Shown in pieces: positions 15,966-24,504 of a DNA stretch of 34,250 nucleotides. Both the position numbers and the translations under genes were made by a program. The DNA is from SURF-13 sp041695325. GTDB lineage: Bacteria; Pseudomonadota; Gammaproteobacteria; SURF-13. The stretch's first letter is position 1. Each line of letters begins with the position of its first letter. The DNA is taken from contig JBGFRC010000014.1 in assembly GCA_041695325.1 (NCBI GenBank), forward strand, positions 1 to 34,250. Reading direction: 5' to 3'. Under the pieces are notes generated by a model, which was given only the letters and a program-made list of their open reading frames with translations, was not told the DNA's origin and did not search any database.

Positions 15966-17340
15966 GGCGCCAGGTCGTTCCAGCGGCGCCGTCTTCGATC
16001 ACAATACCCTGCTCCGCCAGATGCCGGCGGATACGATCCGATTCGGCCCAGTCCCTGCGCTTGCGCGCCGCATCACGCTCGCCAAGCAGGCGTTCAATCT
16101 CTCCCCGGCTCAACCCCTCTGCGCCCGCACCCTGCAGATAAGCTTCCGCATCGCCCTGCAACAGACCAAGGATGCCGCCCAAGCGCCGCAGGCGCGCGCC
16201 CAGTTGCGCCGCCTGCCTTATATCCTGCGCGCGCACGGCGTTGATCCGGTGCGCGAGATCAAACAGCGCCGCGAGCGCCTTGGGGGTGTTGAAATCATCG
16301 TCCATGGCGGCCGTGAAGCGCGCGCCGTACTCATCCTGTTCTTCGCCGGGCGCGGCCTCGGGCAAGCCGCGCAAGGCGGTGTAAAAGCGCGTCAAGGCGG
16401 CGCGTGCGTTGAGCAGATGTTCTTCGGCGTAGTTGAGCGGGCTGCGGTAGTGGCTGGACAAGATAAAATACCGCACCTCTTCGGAATGATAACGCCTCAG
16501 CACCTCACGCAGGGTAAAAAAATTGCCCAGCGACTTCGACATCTTTTCCTCGTCCACCTGCACGAAGCCGTTGTGCATCCACACGTTGACGAACTTGTGG
16601 CCGGTGGCCGCCTGCGATTGGGCGATCTCATTTTCATGATGCGGGAACTGCAAGTCCAGGCCGCCGCCGTGGATGTCGAAGTGCTCACCCAGGCAATGCA
16701 TGGACATGGCCGAGCACTCGATGTGCCAGCCGGGCCGGCCCGCGCCCCAGGGCGACGGCCAGCTCGGCTCACCCGGCTTGGCCGCCTTCCATAACACAAA
16801 GTCCAGCGGATCGTCCTTAGCCTCGTCCACCTCCACGCGCGCGCCGGCGCGCAAGTCCTCCAGATGCTTGCCGGACAGCGCGCCATAGGGCTTGAACCTG
16901 CTCACGTCGTAATACACGTCGCCGTTTTTCGCCCGGTAGGCGCAGTGCTTATCCAACAATTTCTGAATCAGCGCGATAATCTCGCCGATGTGTTGCGTGG
17001 CGCGCGGCTCATGATCCGGGCGCAACACGCCCAGGCGATCCGCGTCTTCGTGCATGGCGGCGGTGAAGCGTGCGGTGAGCGCGCTGTACTCTTCTCGGTT
17101 CTCCTGCGCGCGGCGGATGATCTTGTCATCAATATCGGTGATGTTGCGCACGTAGGTGACTTTATAGCCGAGCCGGCGCAGATAACGCACCACGCCGTCA
17201 AACACCACCAGCACGCGCGCATGACCGAGGTGGCAATAATCATAGACCGTCATACCGCACACATACAGGCGCACCTCGCCCGGCGTAATGGGTTTGAACG
17301 GCTGCTTTGATTTGGTCAGACTATTATGAATGTATAACAT
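15958..17340 (-). CDS. cysS: Cysteinyl-tRNA synthetase
   Basis: Charges tRNA-Cys. It has 460 residues from the ATG at 17340; the upstream extension to 17436 overlaps gltX and lacks family similarity. Class-I signatures are GHAR (HIGH-like) in YDYCHLGHARVL and KMSKS in EEKMSKSLGNF. Zinc ligands are visible in YVCGMTVYD, in MHCLGEHFD and in PHHENE. It lies 16 bases downstream of gltX and is probably co-transcribed with it. No clear Shine-Dalgarno sequence precedes the start. Confidence 0.97.
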   Translation of the reverse strand: MLYIHNSLTKSKQPFKPITPGEVRLYVCGMTVYDYCHLGHARVLVVFDGVVRYLRRLGYKVTYVRNITDIDDKIIRRAQENREEYSALTARFTAAMHEDADRLGVLRPDHEPRATQHIGEIIALIQKLLDKHCAYRAKNGDVYYDVSRFKPYGALSGKHLEDLRAGARVEVDEAKDDPLDFVLWKAAKPGEPSWPSPWGAGRPGWHIECSAMSMHCLGEHFDIHGGGLDLQFPHHENEIAQSQAATGHKFVNVWMHNGFVQVDEEKMSKSLGNFFTLREVLRRYHSEEVRYFILSSHYRSPLNYAEEHLLNARAALTRFYTALRGLPEAAPGEEQDEYGARFTAAMDDDFNTPKALAALFDLAHRINAVRAQDIRQAAQLGARLRRLGGILGLLQGDAEAYLQGAGAEGLSRGEIERLLGERDAARKRRDWAESDRIRRHLAEQGIVIEDGAAGTTWRRA

Positions 17341-17356
17341 GCGGGAAGTGTATTGA

Positions 17357-18766
17357 TTATTGGGCGGCGGCGAGCAGGCGCGCCCCGGCGCGCTCCGCGC
17401 CAAGCAGGGACAGGAGTTGCGCCATTTCCGGGCCATCCAGCTCCCCGGTCAAGGCCGCGCGCAGCGGCTGATACAGGGACCTTCCGCTCTTGCCGGTGCG
17501 GGTTTTAATTTCGTTCGCCAGCGCCTTGAAGTCATCCGGGTGTTTTTCGTGCGCGGCCGCGGCCTGCGTGAAAAACTCGCGCCCGGCCGCGCCGATCACC
17601 TCGCGCGCGGTCTGGGAGAGCTCCAGGTGATTGTCAAACAGGATGTGCGCCCATACCAGGGCGTGCTCCGGCAGGGTAACGTTATGGCGCACCGTCTGCA
17701 CGAACGCAACGCGCTGCGCCTGCGGCACTTTTTCATGCACCTTGCAGCCCATCCACGCCCACAGTTCATCGGTATCGGCGCGCGCCAGCGCCAGTTGCTG
17801 CCAGTGCTGCAACTGGGCGTTGTCGAAGCGCACCGGCGCACGGCCCAAATGCACGAAATCGAAACCCGCCGCCAGCTCCTCCAGGCTCAACAGCTCATTG
17901 CTCTCGTAGTGATGGCCGAGGCGCGCCAGATAATTGATAACCGCCTCGGGCAGATAACCGGACTCGCGCAGCTCATGCACGCTGCGGCTGCCGTGGCGTT
18001 TGGACAGGGGCGCGCCGTCCGGACCCACGATCATGGATAAGTGCGCGTAGCGCGGAACGTTAAGCTGCAAAGCTTGCAGCAGCAATATCTGGCGCGGGGT
18101 ATTGCTGAGATGATCCTCGCCGCGCAGCACGTGGGTCACGCCCATAAGCGCGTCGTCCACCGCGTTGCTGAAAAAGAACGCCGGCGTGCCGTCGGCGCGG
18201 CGGATGATGAAGTCGCCGATGTCGTCGCTGGCGAAGCTTTGCGGCCCGCGCACCAGGTCTTCAAACTGCACCGCCACTCCCGCTGGTATGCGAAAACGCA
18301 ACGTGGGCTGCAAGCCCTGCTTGAGCCTCAATTGTATTTCCGCCGCGGACAGGCGCGCGCACACGCCCGCGTAGCGCGGCGGGCGACCGCTCGCCAACTG
18401 CGCCTTGCGCGACAACGCCAGCTCCTGGGCGCTGCAAAAACAGGGATAGGCCCTGCCTTGCTGTTGCAGCTCGTCAAAGTAACGCCGGTACATATCGAGA
18501 CGCTGCGACTGGTAGTAGGGCCCGTGCAGTCCGCCTGCTTCCGGCCCCTCCTGCCACGCAAGGCCGAGCCAGCGCAGGTCTTCCTTCAGCGCCTCGATGT
18601 GGCGCGCCGCGCTGCGCTCCACGTCGGTGTCTTCGATGCGCAGCAGAAATATGCCCCGGCGATGACGCGCATACAGCGCGCTGAACAACGCGACGCGGGT
18701 GTTACCCATGTGTATGTGACCGGTGGGGCTGGGAGCGAAGCGGGTCTTGACTTGACTGGGCTGCAT
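17357..18766 (-). CDS. gltX: Glutamyl-tRNA synthetase
   Basis: Charges tRNA-Glu. It has 469 residues, the normal size. The N-terminal RFAPSPTGHIHMGNTRVALF contains the HIGH-type motif and LSKRHGSRSV the KMSKS-type loop. CFC...C around residues 110-137 resembles the zinc-binding insertion. A TATAAT element lies only 9 bases upstream of the ATG, with no Shine-Dalgarno sequence between them. Confidence 0.96.
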   Translation of the reverse strand: MQPSQVKTRFAPSPTGHIHMGNTRVALFSALYARHRRGIFLLRIEDTDVERSAARHIEALKEDLRWLGLAWQEGPEAGGLHGPYYQSQRLDMYRRYFDELQQQGRAYPCFCSAQELALSRKAQLASGRPPRYAGVCARLSAAEIQLRLKQGLQPTLRFRIPAGVAVQFEDLVRGPQSFASDDIGDFIIRRADGTPAFFFSNAVDDALMGVTHVLRGEDHLSNTPRQILLLQALQLNVPRYAHLSMIVGPDGAPLSKRHGSRSVHELRESGYLPEAVINYLARLGHHYESNELLSLEELAAGFDFVHLGRAPVRFDNAQLQHWQQLALARADTDELWAWMGCKVHEKVPQAQRVAFVQTVRHNVTLPEHALVWAHILFDNHLELSQTAREVIGAAGREFFTQAAAAHEKHPDDFKALANEIKTRTGKSGRSLYQPLRAALTGELDGPEMAQLLSLLGAERAGARLLAAAQ

Positions 18767-18775
18767 AGGCTATTA

Positions 18776-18781
18776 ATTATA
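18776..18781 (-). promoter_or_regulatory. -10 element of gltX, implying a very short or absent leader
   Basis: Perfect TATAAT on the minus strand, 9 bases upstream of the gltX ATG. A start 7 bases downstream would leave only 2-3 leader bases. No good -35 at 16-18 bases is visible, so the call is tentative. Confidence 0.4.
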
Positions 18782-18850
18782 GCTACAAATGGCGATTTCC
18801 GCGGACCCGGACTCGCGTCCGCCTTACATAAAGTGAGAACGGCTCAGCTC

Positions 18851-19516
18851 ATGAAAATTTTTATCGCCGGAGCAACCTGTCTGCTGTTCAGCGCCTGGCT
18901 TTACGCCGGGCCGCTTGATGGCCCTTATCCCATCGTGCGCATCCAGACCGGCATGGGAGACATCGTATTACAGCTCAACCGCGAAAAGGCACCCAGGACC
19001 GTGGAGAATTTTTTAACCTATGTGCGGGAAGGGGCCTATGACGGCACGGTGTTCCACCGCGTCAGCAAGGATTTCATCATCCAGGGCGGCGTCTACGACA
19101 GCGACTACAAGCTCCGTCCTGCCCGTGCGCCGATAGCCACCGAGGCCATGAACGGGCTGAAAAACAAGCGCGGCACCATCGCCATGACGCGCGACTATGA
19201 GCCCCACACCGCCACCCGCCAATTCTTCATCAACCTCGCCGACAACATGACCCTCGACCACCACGCCCCCCAGCCGGGCTACTGGGGCTACACCGTGTTC
19301 GGCAAGGTCATTCAGGGCATGGATGTGCTGGACCGTATCGCCCACACCCCTACCGGCGCGGTGGGCATTTTTGAGAAGGAAGCCCCGCTGCTCCCCATCG
19401 TCATCGGCAAAATCAACGCGGAATCGGCCATCGTGGCCGAGCTGGACACGGACAGGCCGGGCAAGACCAGCCCTGAGCGCGCTGCATCCAAAACCTCTTC
19501 CAGGGCCAAAAAATAA
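18851..19516 (+). CDS. Cyclophilin-type peptidyl-prolyl cis-trans isomerase, secreted
   Basis: Catalyses proline isomerisation during protein folding. It has 221 residues from the ATG at 18851; the long upstream frame is the antisense of gltX. A signal peptide (MKIFIAGATCLLFSAWLYA) points to the periplasm. The cyclophilin core shows RTVENFLTYV, FHRVSKDFIIQGG (active-site Arg in FHR) and RQFFINLADN. The Ser/Lys-rich tail after about residue 200 lies outside the domain. The first gene of a plus-strand run leading to lpxH 49 bases later. PpiA versus another paralogue cannot be settled. Confidence 0.92.
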   Translation: MKIFIAGATCLLFSAWLYAGPLDGPYPIVRIQTGMGDIVLQLNREKAPRTVENFLTYVREGAYDGTVFHRVSKDFIIQGGVYDSDYKLRPARAPIATEAMNGLKNKRGTIAMTRDYEPHTATRQFFINLADNMTLDHHAPQPGYWGYTVFGKVIQGMDVLDRIAHTPTGAVGIFEKEAPLLPIVIGKINAESAIVAELDTDRPGKTSPERAASKTSSRAKK

Positions 19517-19565
19517 CTTCGCCCTCCGGCGCGGGCACCCGGGCACCACGGGGCGCCGCCATGAT

Positions 19566-20291
19566 ATGATCCTGCTTATCTCCGATCTGCACCTATGCGC
19601 GCAACGCCCGGCCATCCTGCAATTGTTCATCGAGTTCCTCAACCGGCAGGCCGGACGGTGCGATGCCTTATACATACTGGGGGATTTATTTGAAGCCTGG
19701 CTGGGCGATGACGACGACGCGCCGGACCATGCGCGCGTCGTCTCCGCGTTGCGCGCGCTGCGCGATAGCGGCACGGCGATTTATTTCATGCACGGCAACC
19801 GCGACTTTCTGATCGGCGAAAAATTCGCCGCCCTGAGCGGCTGCCGGTTATTACCCGACCCCAGCGTAATTGACCTCAACGGCACGCCCACCCTGCTCAT
19901 GCACGGGGACACCTTGTGCACCGATGACGTGAGCTACCAACGCTTTCGCCGTCTGGTGCGCAACCGCTTCAGTCAACGGCTGTTTCTGGGCCTGCCGCTC
20001 GCGCTGCGCCGCCGTCTGGCGCGCCGCCTGCGCGCGCAGAGCATGAGCCGCACCCTGGAAAAATCGCCCGCCATCATGGACGTGAATGCGCGTAGCGTGG
20101 CGGCGGTGATGCGCCGTCACCGGGTGACGCGCTTGATCCACGGCCACACGCACCGCCCGGCGGTGCACGATTTTGAGATAGACGGCCGGCTCGCGCAGCG
20201 CATCGTTCTGGGCGACTGGTACGCGCAAGGCAGCGTGCTGCGCTGCGACGCGAGCGGCCTGCGGCTCACCACCCTCCCTCTTCCCGGCTGA
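19566..20291 (+). CDS. lpxH: UDP-2,3-diacylglucosamine diphosphatase
   Basis: Hydrolyses UDP-2,3-diacylglucosamine to lipid X in lipid A synthesis, at the inner face of the cytoplasmic membrane. It has 241 residues. Metallophosphoesterase ligands are in SDLHL, GDLFEAWLGDD, HGNRDF, MHGDTLC and HGHTHRPA. The start at 19566 gives MILLISDLHL, the family N-terminus; the frame is open upstream into the isomerase gene. Its TGA overlaps the prmB ATG (TGATG). Confidence 0.95.
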   Translation: MILLISDLHLCAQRPAILQLFIEFLNRQAGRCDALYILGDLFEAWLGDDDDAPDHARVVSALRALRDSGTAIYFMHGNRDFLIGEKFAALSGCRLLPDPSVIDLNGTPTLLMHGDTLCTDDVSYQRFRRLVRNRFSQRLFLGLPLALRRRLARRLRAQSMSRTLEKSPAIMDVNARSVAAVMRRHRVTRLIHGHTHRPAVHDFEIDGRLAQRIVLGDWYAQGSVLRCDASGLRLTTLPLPG

Positions 20292-21223
20292 TGACGCTGA
20301 CGCCGGATTTCGAGCAGGCACTCGCGCAGCTGCACACGCTGCGCGACGTCATCCGCTTCGGGGCGAGCCGCTTCAACGAAGCCGGATTGTTTTTCGGGCA
20401 CGGCACCGACAACGCCCTGGACGAAGCCGCCTGTCTGGCCTTGCACGCGCTGCATCTGCCACCCGCAATCCCCGATGAATACCTGCGCGCGCGCCTGACG
20501 GAAAGCGAGAAACGCGAAGTCATGGAACTGTTGCAGCGGCGCGTCGCGGAACGCCTGCCCGCGCCCTATCTCACGCACGAGGCCTGGTTCGCGGGCTTGA
20601 GTTTTTACGTGGACGAGCGCGTGCTGGTGCCCCGCTCGCCGATTGCGGAGTTGATCGAGCGCGGCTTCGCGCCCTGGATAGAGGAAGGCCGCATCACGTG
20701 GATAGCGGATATCGGCACCGGCAGCGGCTGCATCGCCATCGCCTGCGCGCACCGGTTTCCTCGCGCCGACGTGGACGCCGCCGACATCTCCGGCGACGCG
20801 CTCGCGGTGGCGCGCATCAACATCGAACGGCACGGATTGGCCGCTCGCGTGCACGCCGTACACTCCGACCTGTTCAGCGCGCTCGCCGGCCGGCGTTATG
20901 ACGTGATCGTCAGCAACCCGCCCTATGTGGATACAGCCGATATGGCCGGCCTGGAACAGGAATTCCGTCGTGAGCCTCCATCCGCCTTGTCCGGCGGCAC
21001 GGAAGGCCTTGATTTTGCGCTGCGCATTTTACAACAGGCCGGCGATTATCTCGCCCCGCACGGCATTCTGATCGTGGAAGTGGGCAACAGCGAGGCGGCG
21101 CTGGTGCGGCGCTTTCCCGACGTGCCCTTCGTGTGGCCGGAATTCGAGCGCGGCGGCGGCGGGGTGTTTCTGCTCAGCGCGGAGCAGCTTGCGCGGTATC
21201 ACCAGCGGCTGACAGGGCGTTGA
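20291..21223 (+). CDS. prmB: Ribosomal protein L3 N5-glutamine methyltransferase
   Basis: SAM-dependent methyltransferase acting on a glutamine of L3 during ribosome assembly. It has 310 residues, with the N-terminal PrmB helical domain, the SAM-binding motif DIGTGSGCIAI and the catalytic SNPPYVD (NPPY). Overall length and N-terminus (FGASRFNEAGLFFGHGTDNA) favour PrmB over PrmC. Coupled to lpxH by a one-base overlap; converges on regA. Confidence 0.95.
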   Translation: MTLTPDFEQALAQLHTLRDVIRFGASRFNEAGLFFGHGTDNALDEAACLALHALHLPPAIPDEYLRARLTESEKREVMELLQRRVAERLPAPYLTHEAWFAGLSFYVDERVLVPRSPIAELIERGFAPWIEEGRITWIADIGTGSGCIAIACAHRFPRADVDAADISGDALAVARINIERHGLAARVHAVHSDLFSALAGRRYDVIVSNPPYVDTADMAGLEQEFRREPPSALSGGTEGLDFALRILQQAGDYLAPHGILIVEVGNSEAALVRRFPDVPFVWPEFERGGGGVFLLSAEQLARYHQRLTGR

Positions 21224-21225
21224 AT

Positions 21226-21246
21226 GCAGGGTTCCCCACACCCTGC
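21226..21246. terminator. Hairpin between convergent prmB and regA
   Basis: GCAGGGT and ACCCTGC form a perfect 7-bp stem with a 7-base loop, filling the 22-base gap between the two stop codons. No T-run follows on either strand. Confidence 0.5.
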
Positions 21247-21782
21247 TAACGGCGCACCGGGCGCTTGTGCAACTTGCGCTGCAAAGTGCGCCGGTGCATG
21301 TTCAGGCTGCGCGCCGCAGCCGAGATGTTGCCATCGCAATCCATCAGCACGCGCTGGATATGCTCCCATTCCAGTCGCCCCAGCGACAGCGGCTGCGCAG
21401 CGGCCGGCACAGCCGTACCGCCCGCGGCGCGGTGCAGCGCTGCCACGACGTCGTCTGCATCCGCGGGCTTGGCAAGATAATACACCGCGCCGAGCTTGAT
21501 CGCCTCCACCGCCGTGGCGATGCTCGCGTATCCCGTGAGCATCACCACCTTGATGCACGCGTTCAAGGCCTTGAGCGCGGGCACCAGCGCAAGTCCAGAG
21601 TCGCCCGGCATCTTGAGATCCAGCACCGCGTAGTCCGGTATAAATTGCCTGGCGCAAGCGAGCGCCTGTTGCGCGTTGTGCGCGGTCTGCACCGCATAAC
21701 CGCGTTTGGCGAGCGCCTTGCCCAGAACGGCGCAAAAGGTCTCGTCATCATCCACCAGCAGCAGCTGCGCACCGTCATTCAT
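21246..21782 (-). CDS. regA: RegA/PrrA/RoxR/ActR-family response regulator
   Basis: DNA-binding response regulator of the redox-responsive RegBA family. It has 178 residues. The receiver domain has an acidic pocket LLVDDDE and the phospho-acceptor Asp55 in AVLDLKMPG, followed by the conserved Lys in LAKPAD. After a Pro/Ala linker comes a Fis-type helix-turn-helix, with GNISAAARSLNMHRRTLQRKL typical of the family. Its ATG overlaps the regB stop (ATGA). In related bacteria it controls respiration, hydrogenase, carbon fixation and terminal oxidases. Confidence 0.93.
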   Translation of the reverse strand: MNDGAQLLLVDDDETFCAVLGKALAKRGYAVQTAHNAQQALACARQFIPDYAVLDLKMPGDSGLALVPALKALNACIKVVMLTGYASIATAVEAIKLGAVYYLAKPADADDVVAALHRAAGGTAVPAAAQPLSLGRLEWEHIQRVLMDCDGNISAAARSLNMHRRTLQRKLHKRPVRR

Positions 21783-23047
21783 GGCGCGGCGCCGGCCAGC
21801 AGTTTATCAAGCGGCAAAATAAGCTCGGCGCACGCCCCGCCCTCAGGGCGGTTGAACAAGCGCAGCGCGCCGCCCAGTCTGCTCACCACGGCCCGGGTCA
21901 AAAACAAACCCAGCCCGTGTCCTTCCGGCTTGGTGCTGAACATAGGCCGGCCTGTGTCGCCTTGCACCTTGGCCGACACCCCTTGGCCGCGGTCATACAC
22001 CGAAAGTTGCAGCACACGCTCGTCGCAGCGCGCCACCACTTCCAGACCTTCGTTACCGGCGTCGGCGGCGTTGTTGAGCAGATTAATGATGGCCTGGCTC
22101 AAGGTCTGTTGCGCCACGATGTCCGGCCCGGGCCGGCGGCCTTCCCAATTGAAGCTGAATTCAACCCCGGGGCGCGCGCGTCGCCACTGCAGCGTGACAT
22201 CGCGCAGATAATCGTCCAGCGCGACGCGACACCCGGACTCCGCGCGCTCCCGGCCCGACGAGCTCAACATGTCGGTCAACGTGACCTTGCAGCGCTCCAC
22301 CTGCTCGCGCAGTATGTGTAATTTATCGCAAAGCTCAGGCTGATCCTGATACTCGTGTTGCAACTCCCTGGCGAGCACCGCCATGGTGGCGAGCGGCGTG
22401 CCGATCTCATGCGCCGCGCCCACGGCCAGCGTACCGAGGCTGACGATATGACGATCACGCAGCAAGGCTTCCCTGGCCTCGGCCAACAGGCGCTCGCGCT
22501 CGCGCAAGACATTGCCCATCCTGATCACGAAAGCGACGATGAGGCCCACGCCCAAGGCGAAGCCCAGCACCATTCCGGCGCTTTTCAAAGTGATCTCACC
22601 GTCGTAAGTAATATGAAAATGCGGTAGCGGCATATGGATGAACATCAGCATGCCAAAACACGCCACCACCACGGCGGCCATGCTCCAGGTATAGCGCGCC
22701 GACAGGGTGGCGGCGGCGATGGTCAGCGGCAACAGCAGCAGTAATACAAAGGGATTGGTGGCCCCGCCCGCCAGATATAACAGCACCGACAAAATCATCA
22801 CGTCAAGCAACAGTTGTGCGAACACTTCCGCCTCCGTGACCGGCCACTGGATGCGCAGCCGCAGCCAGGTCAGGACGTTGATGGCAAGCAGCGTCAATAC
22901 GATCACCGTCAACGGCAGCGGCATACCGAGGCCGTAGGCGACCACCATCATCGCCAGCGTTTGGCCGACCAGAGCGACGTTCTTCAACACCAGCACGCGC
23001 CGCAAGTTGGGTGCGGCAAGGACTTGATCAGACGGGCGGATAGACAT
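21779..23047 (-). CDS. regB: RegB/PrrB/RoxS-family redox-sensing histidine kinase
   Basis: Membrane sensor kinase that phosphorylates RegA when the quinone pool or the cell is reduced. It has 422 residues from the ATG at 23047; the longer frame to 23209 crosses the promoter. Six membrane helices are predicted in residues 18-180. The ubiquinone-sensing motif GGATNPF is at 94-100. The H-box GAAHEIGTPLATM has His213, and the redox-active cysteine is Cys253 in EQVERCKV. The spacing of 40 equals that of His225 and Cys265 of Rhodobacter RegB. The C-terminal ATPase domain shows NLLNNAADA, DRGQGV and GHGLGLF. Both known sensing elements are thus intact. Confidence 0.95.
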   Translation of the reverse strand: MSIRPSDQVLAAPNLRRVLVLKNVALVGQTLAMMVVAYGLGMPLPLTVIVLTLLAINVLTWLRLRIQWPVTEAEVFAQLLLDVMILSVLLYLAGGATNPFVLLLLLPLTIAAATLSARYTWSMAAVVVACFGMLMFIHMPLPHFHITYDGEITLKSAGMVLGFALGVGLIVAFVIRMGNVLRERERLLAEAREALLRDRHIVSLGTLAVGAAHEIGTPLATMAVLARELQHEYQDQPELCDKLHILREQVERCKVTLTDMLSSSGRERAESGCRVALDDYLRDVTLQWRRARPGVEFSFNWEGRRPGPDIVAQQTLSQAIINLLNNAADAGNEGLEVVARCDERVLQLSVYDRGQGVSAKVQGDTGRPMFSTKPEGHGLGLFLTRAVVSRLGGALRLFNRPEGGACAELILPLDKLLAGAAP

Positions 23048-23063
23048 AGTGGAAGCTGGCCGG

Positions 23064-23092
23064 TGTATAACTATTTTACTCGGCGGGCGCAA
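23064..23092 (-). promoter_or_regulatory. Predicted sigma70 promoter of regBA
   Basis: On the minus strand, -35 TTGCGC (23087-23092), a 17-base spacer and -10 TATACA (23064-23069) put the start near 23057, about 10 bases before the regB ATG. Confidence 0.55.
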
Positions 23093-23103
23093 GGCTGTCA
23101 TAT

Positions 23104-23133
23104 GCGGCAAATTGCCGCGCGGCGCCATGCCGC
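23104..23133. promoter_or_regulatory. Two abutting RegA-like binding boxes in the regB / outer-membrane gene spacer
   Basis: GCGGCAAATTGCCGC (23104-23118) is followed without a gap by GCGGCGCCATGCCGC (23119-23133). Both fit GCGGC-N5-GCCGC, close to the published RegA/RegR consensus (GNGRC...GNCGC). Their centres are about 54 and 69 bases upstream of the predicted regB start and about 60 and 75 upstream of the predicted start of the divergent gene. Autoregulation and control of the outer-membrane gene are plausible. Confidence 0.55.
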
Positions 23134-23150
23134 ATTTTCCTCGCCCGTTG

Positions 23151-23179
23151 TTGCGCTTATCCTGTGCCCACCTTGTACA
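23151..23179 (+). promoter_or_regulatory. Weak predicted promoter of the outer-membrane beta-barrel gene
   Basis: TTGCGC, a 17-base spacer and TGTACA on the plus strand, giving a start near 23186. The -10 match is poor, as for a promoter that needs an activator. Confidence 0.3.
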
Positions 23180-23196
23180 CCACGGAAAGGCACACC

Positions 23197-24141
23197 ATGC
23201 ATAAACCATTATTGCCGTTGCTGCTCATTGTCCTGGCTACTAACGCGGCGCCCGCCTGGGCTTGCAGCGCGGCGTTCTGTTCCGTCAAAACCGGCGCCGA
23301 AAGCCACGAACCGGATGACCAGACGCGGGCGCGCCTCGGCCTGCGCTTCGAGTACATCGACTCAGATCAGTTACGCCGCGGCAGCAGCAAAGTGGCGGGC
23401 GTGCGTAATTCCCATGGGGATCGGGAAATTGAAACCATCAATCGCAATTTCATCGCTATGCTCGATCTCAATCTATCCCCCGGATGGGGCCTGACCTTGC
23501 AACTGCCATACTCCAACAGGGATCACAGCCATTTCCACGGGCACCACGGGCACGAGGAGTTTGAATCATGGAGTTTCGGCCGCATCGGCGACCTGCGCGC
23601 GCTGGGGCGTTACCGGATCGGGGATGACGGCGCGGACACCGCCTCGCTTAATTTCGGGCTCAAATTGCCTACCGGCGATACGCGTATCACCAATCCCGCC
23701 GGCGCGCGCGCCGAGCCGGAATTGCAACCTGGCACGGGCAGCACCGATTTACTGTTGGGCTACTCGCACACCTACAAGTTTAAAGACAGTGCCTTAAGCG
23801 GTTTTGCCAGCGTATTATGGCAACATCCTCTCACCGAGCGCGAAGACTACCGTCCCGGCGGCAGCGTGTCGCTCGACGCGGGCTTGCGCTACCCGTTCGC
23901 CGAGCGCTGGAACGCGCTGCTCCAGCTCAACACCCAGTGGCGCGACCGCGACAGCGGACGGCGCGCCAACGTCCATGACACGGGCGGCTGGCACGCGGGC
24001 TTGAGCCCCGGAGTGAGTTATGCGCCGGCCACGGATGTGGAGATATATGCCTTCCTGCAGCAGCCGTTGTACCAATATGTCAACGGCGTGCAACTTACTG
24101 CCGACTGGTCGGCTGTATTGGGCGTCAGTAAAAGCTTTTAA
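23197..24141 (+). CDS. Putative outer-membrane beta-barrel protein of unknown function
   Basis: A 314-residue exported protein. Residues 1-22 are a signal peptide (MHKPLLPLLLIVLATNAAPA before WACS). The rest alternates polar and hydrophobic residues in many short strands and ends in an aromatic residue (GVSKSF), typical of outer-membrane barrels of the transporter/MetA-pathway type. An exposed His-rich loop, HSHFHGHHGH, around residue 110 may bind metal, and two cysteines follow the signal peptide (ACSAAFCS). GGAAAGG sits 6 bases before the ATG. It is divergent from regBA and shares the two RegA-like boxes. I do not recognise a specific function. Confidence 0.8.
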   Translation: MHKPLLPLLLIVLATNAAPAWACSAAFCSVKTGAESHEPDDQTRARLGLRFEYIDSDQLRRGSSKVAGVRNSHGDREIETINRNFIAMLDLNLSPGWGLTLQLPYSNRDHSHFHGHHGHEEFESWSFGRIGDLRALGRYRIGDDGADTASLNFGLKLPTGDTRITNPAGARAEPELQPGTGSTDLLLGYSHTYKFKDSALSGFASVLWQHPLTEREDYRPGGSVSLDAGLRYPFAERWNALLQLNTQWRDRDSGRRANVHDTGGWHAGLSPGVSYAPATDVEIYAFLQQPLYQYVNGVQLTADWSAVLGVSKSF

Positions 24142-24153
24142 CGGCAACCCTCT

Positions 24154-24465
24154 TCAACAGCTATAACAGCCGTGTATGGCGCTCGGCGCGGGCCATGCGC
24201 CTGGGGCGTCCTCCACCGTCAGCTGCGCGCGCAGCCGCTCGATGCTCTTTTTGCCAAACCCCGGTACTTTGTCCAATTCGTCAATGCTCTTGAAGTTGCC
24301 GTGCTTGTGACGGTACTCGATGATGGCCTGCGCCTTCTTTGGGCCTATCCCCTGTACGGACTCCAGTTGCCGCTGACTGGCGGTGTTGATATTCACCAGA
24401 ACGTCGGCCTGCGCCAAGCCCGCCCAGGCACAGCACGTCAGCACTAAAGCCAAGAGTTTCCTCAT
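24154..24465 (-). CDS. Secreted helix-hairpin-helix protein, ComEA family
   Basis: A 103-residue protein with a signal peptide (MRKLLALVLTCCAWAGLAQA) and one ComEA-type (HhH)2 DNA-binding domain: NINTASQRQLESVQGIGPKKAQAII and VPGFGKKSIERL are its two hairpins. In competent bacteria such proteins bind incoming DNA in the periplasm; in many gammaproteobacteria the role is unproven. The C-terminal tail after about residue 85 is not conserved in appearance and ends CYSC. AAGGAGG lies 4 bases before the ATG. It is divergent from tRNA-Asn. Confidence 0.9.
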   Translation of the reverse strand: MRKLLALVLTCCAWAGLAQADVLVNINTASQRQLESVQGIGPKKAQAIIEYRHKHGNFKSIDELDKVPGFGKKSIERLRAQLTVEDAPGAWPAPSAIHGCYSC

Positions 24466-24504
24466 CCTGCCTCCTTATATCCCCGAAACGGCGCCATCCC
24501 GATA

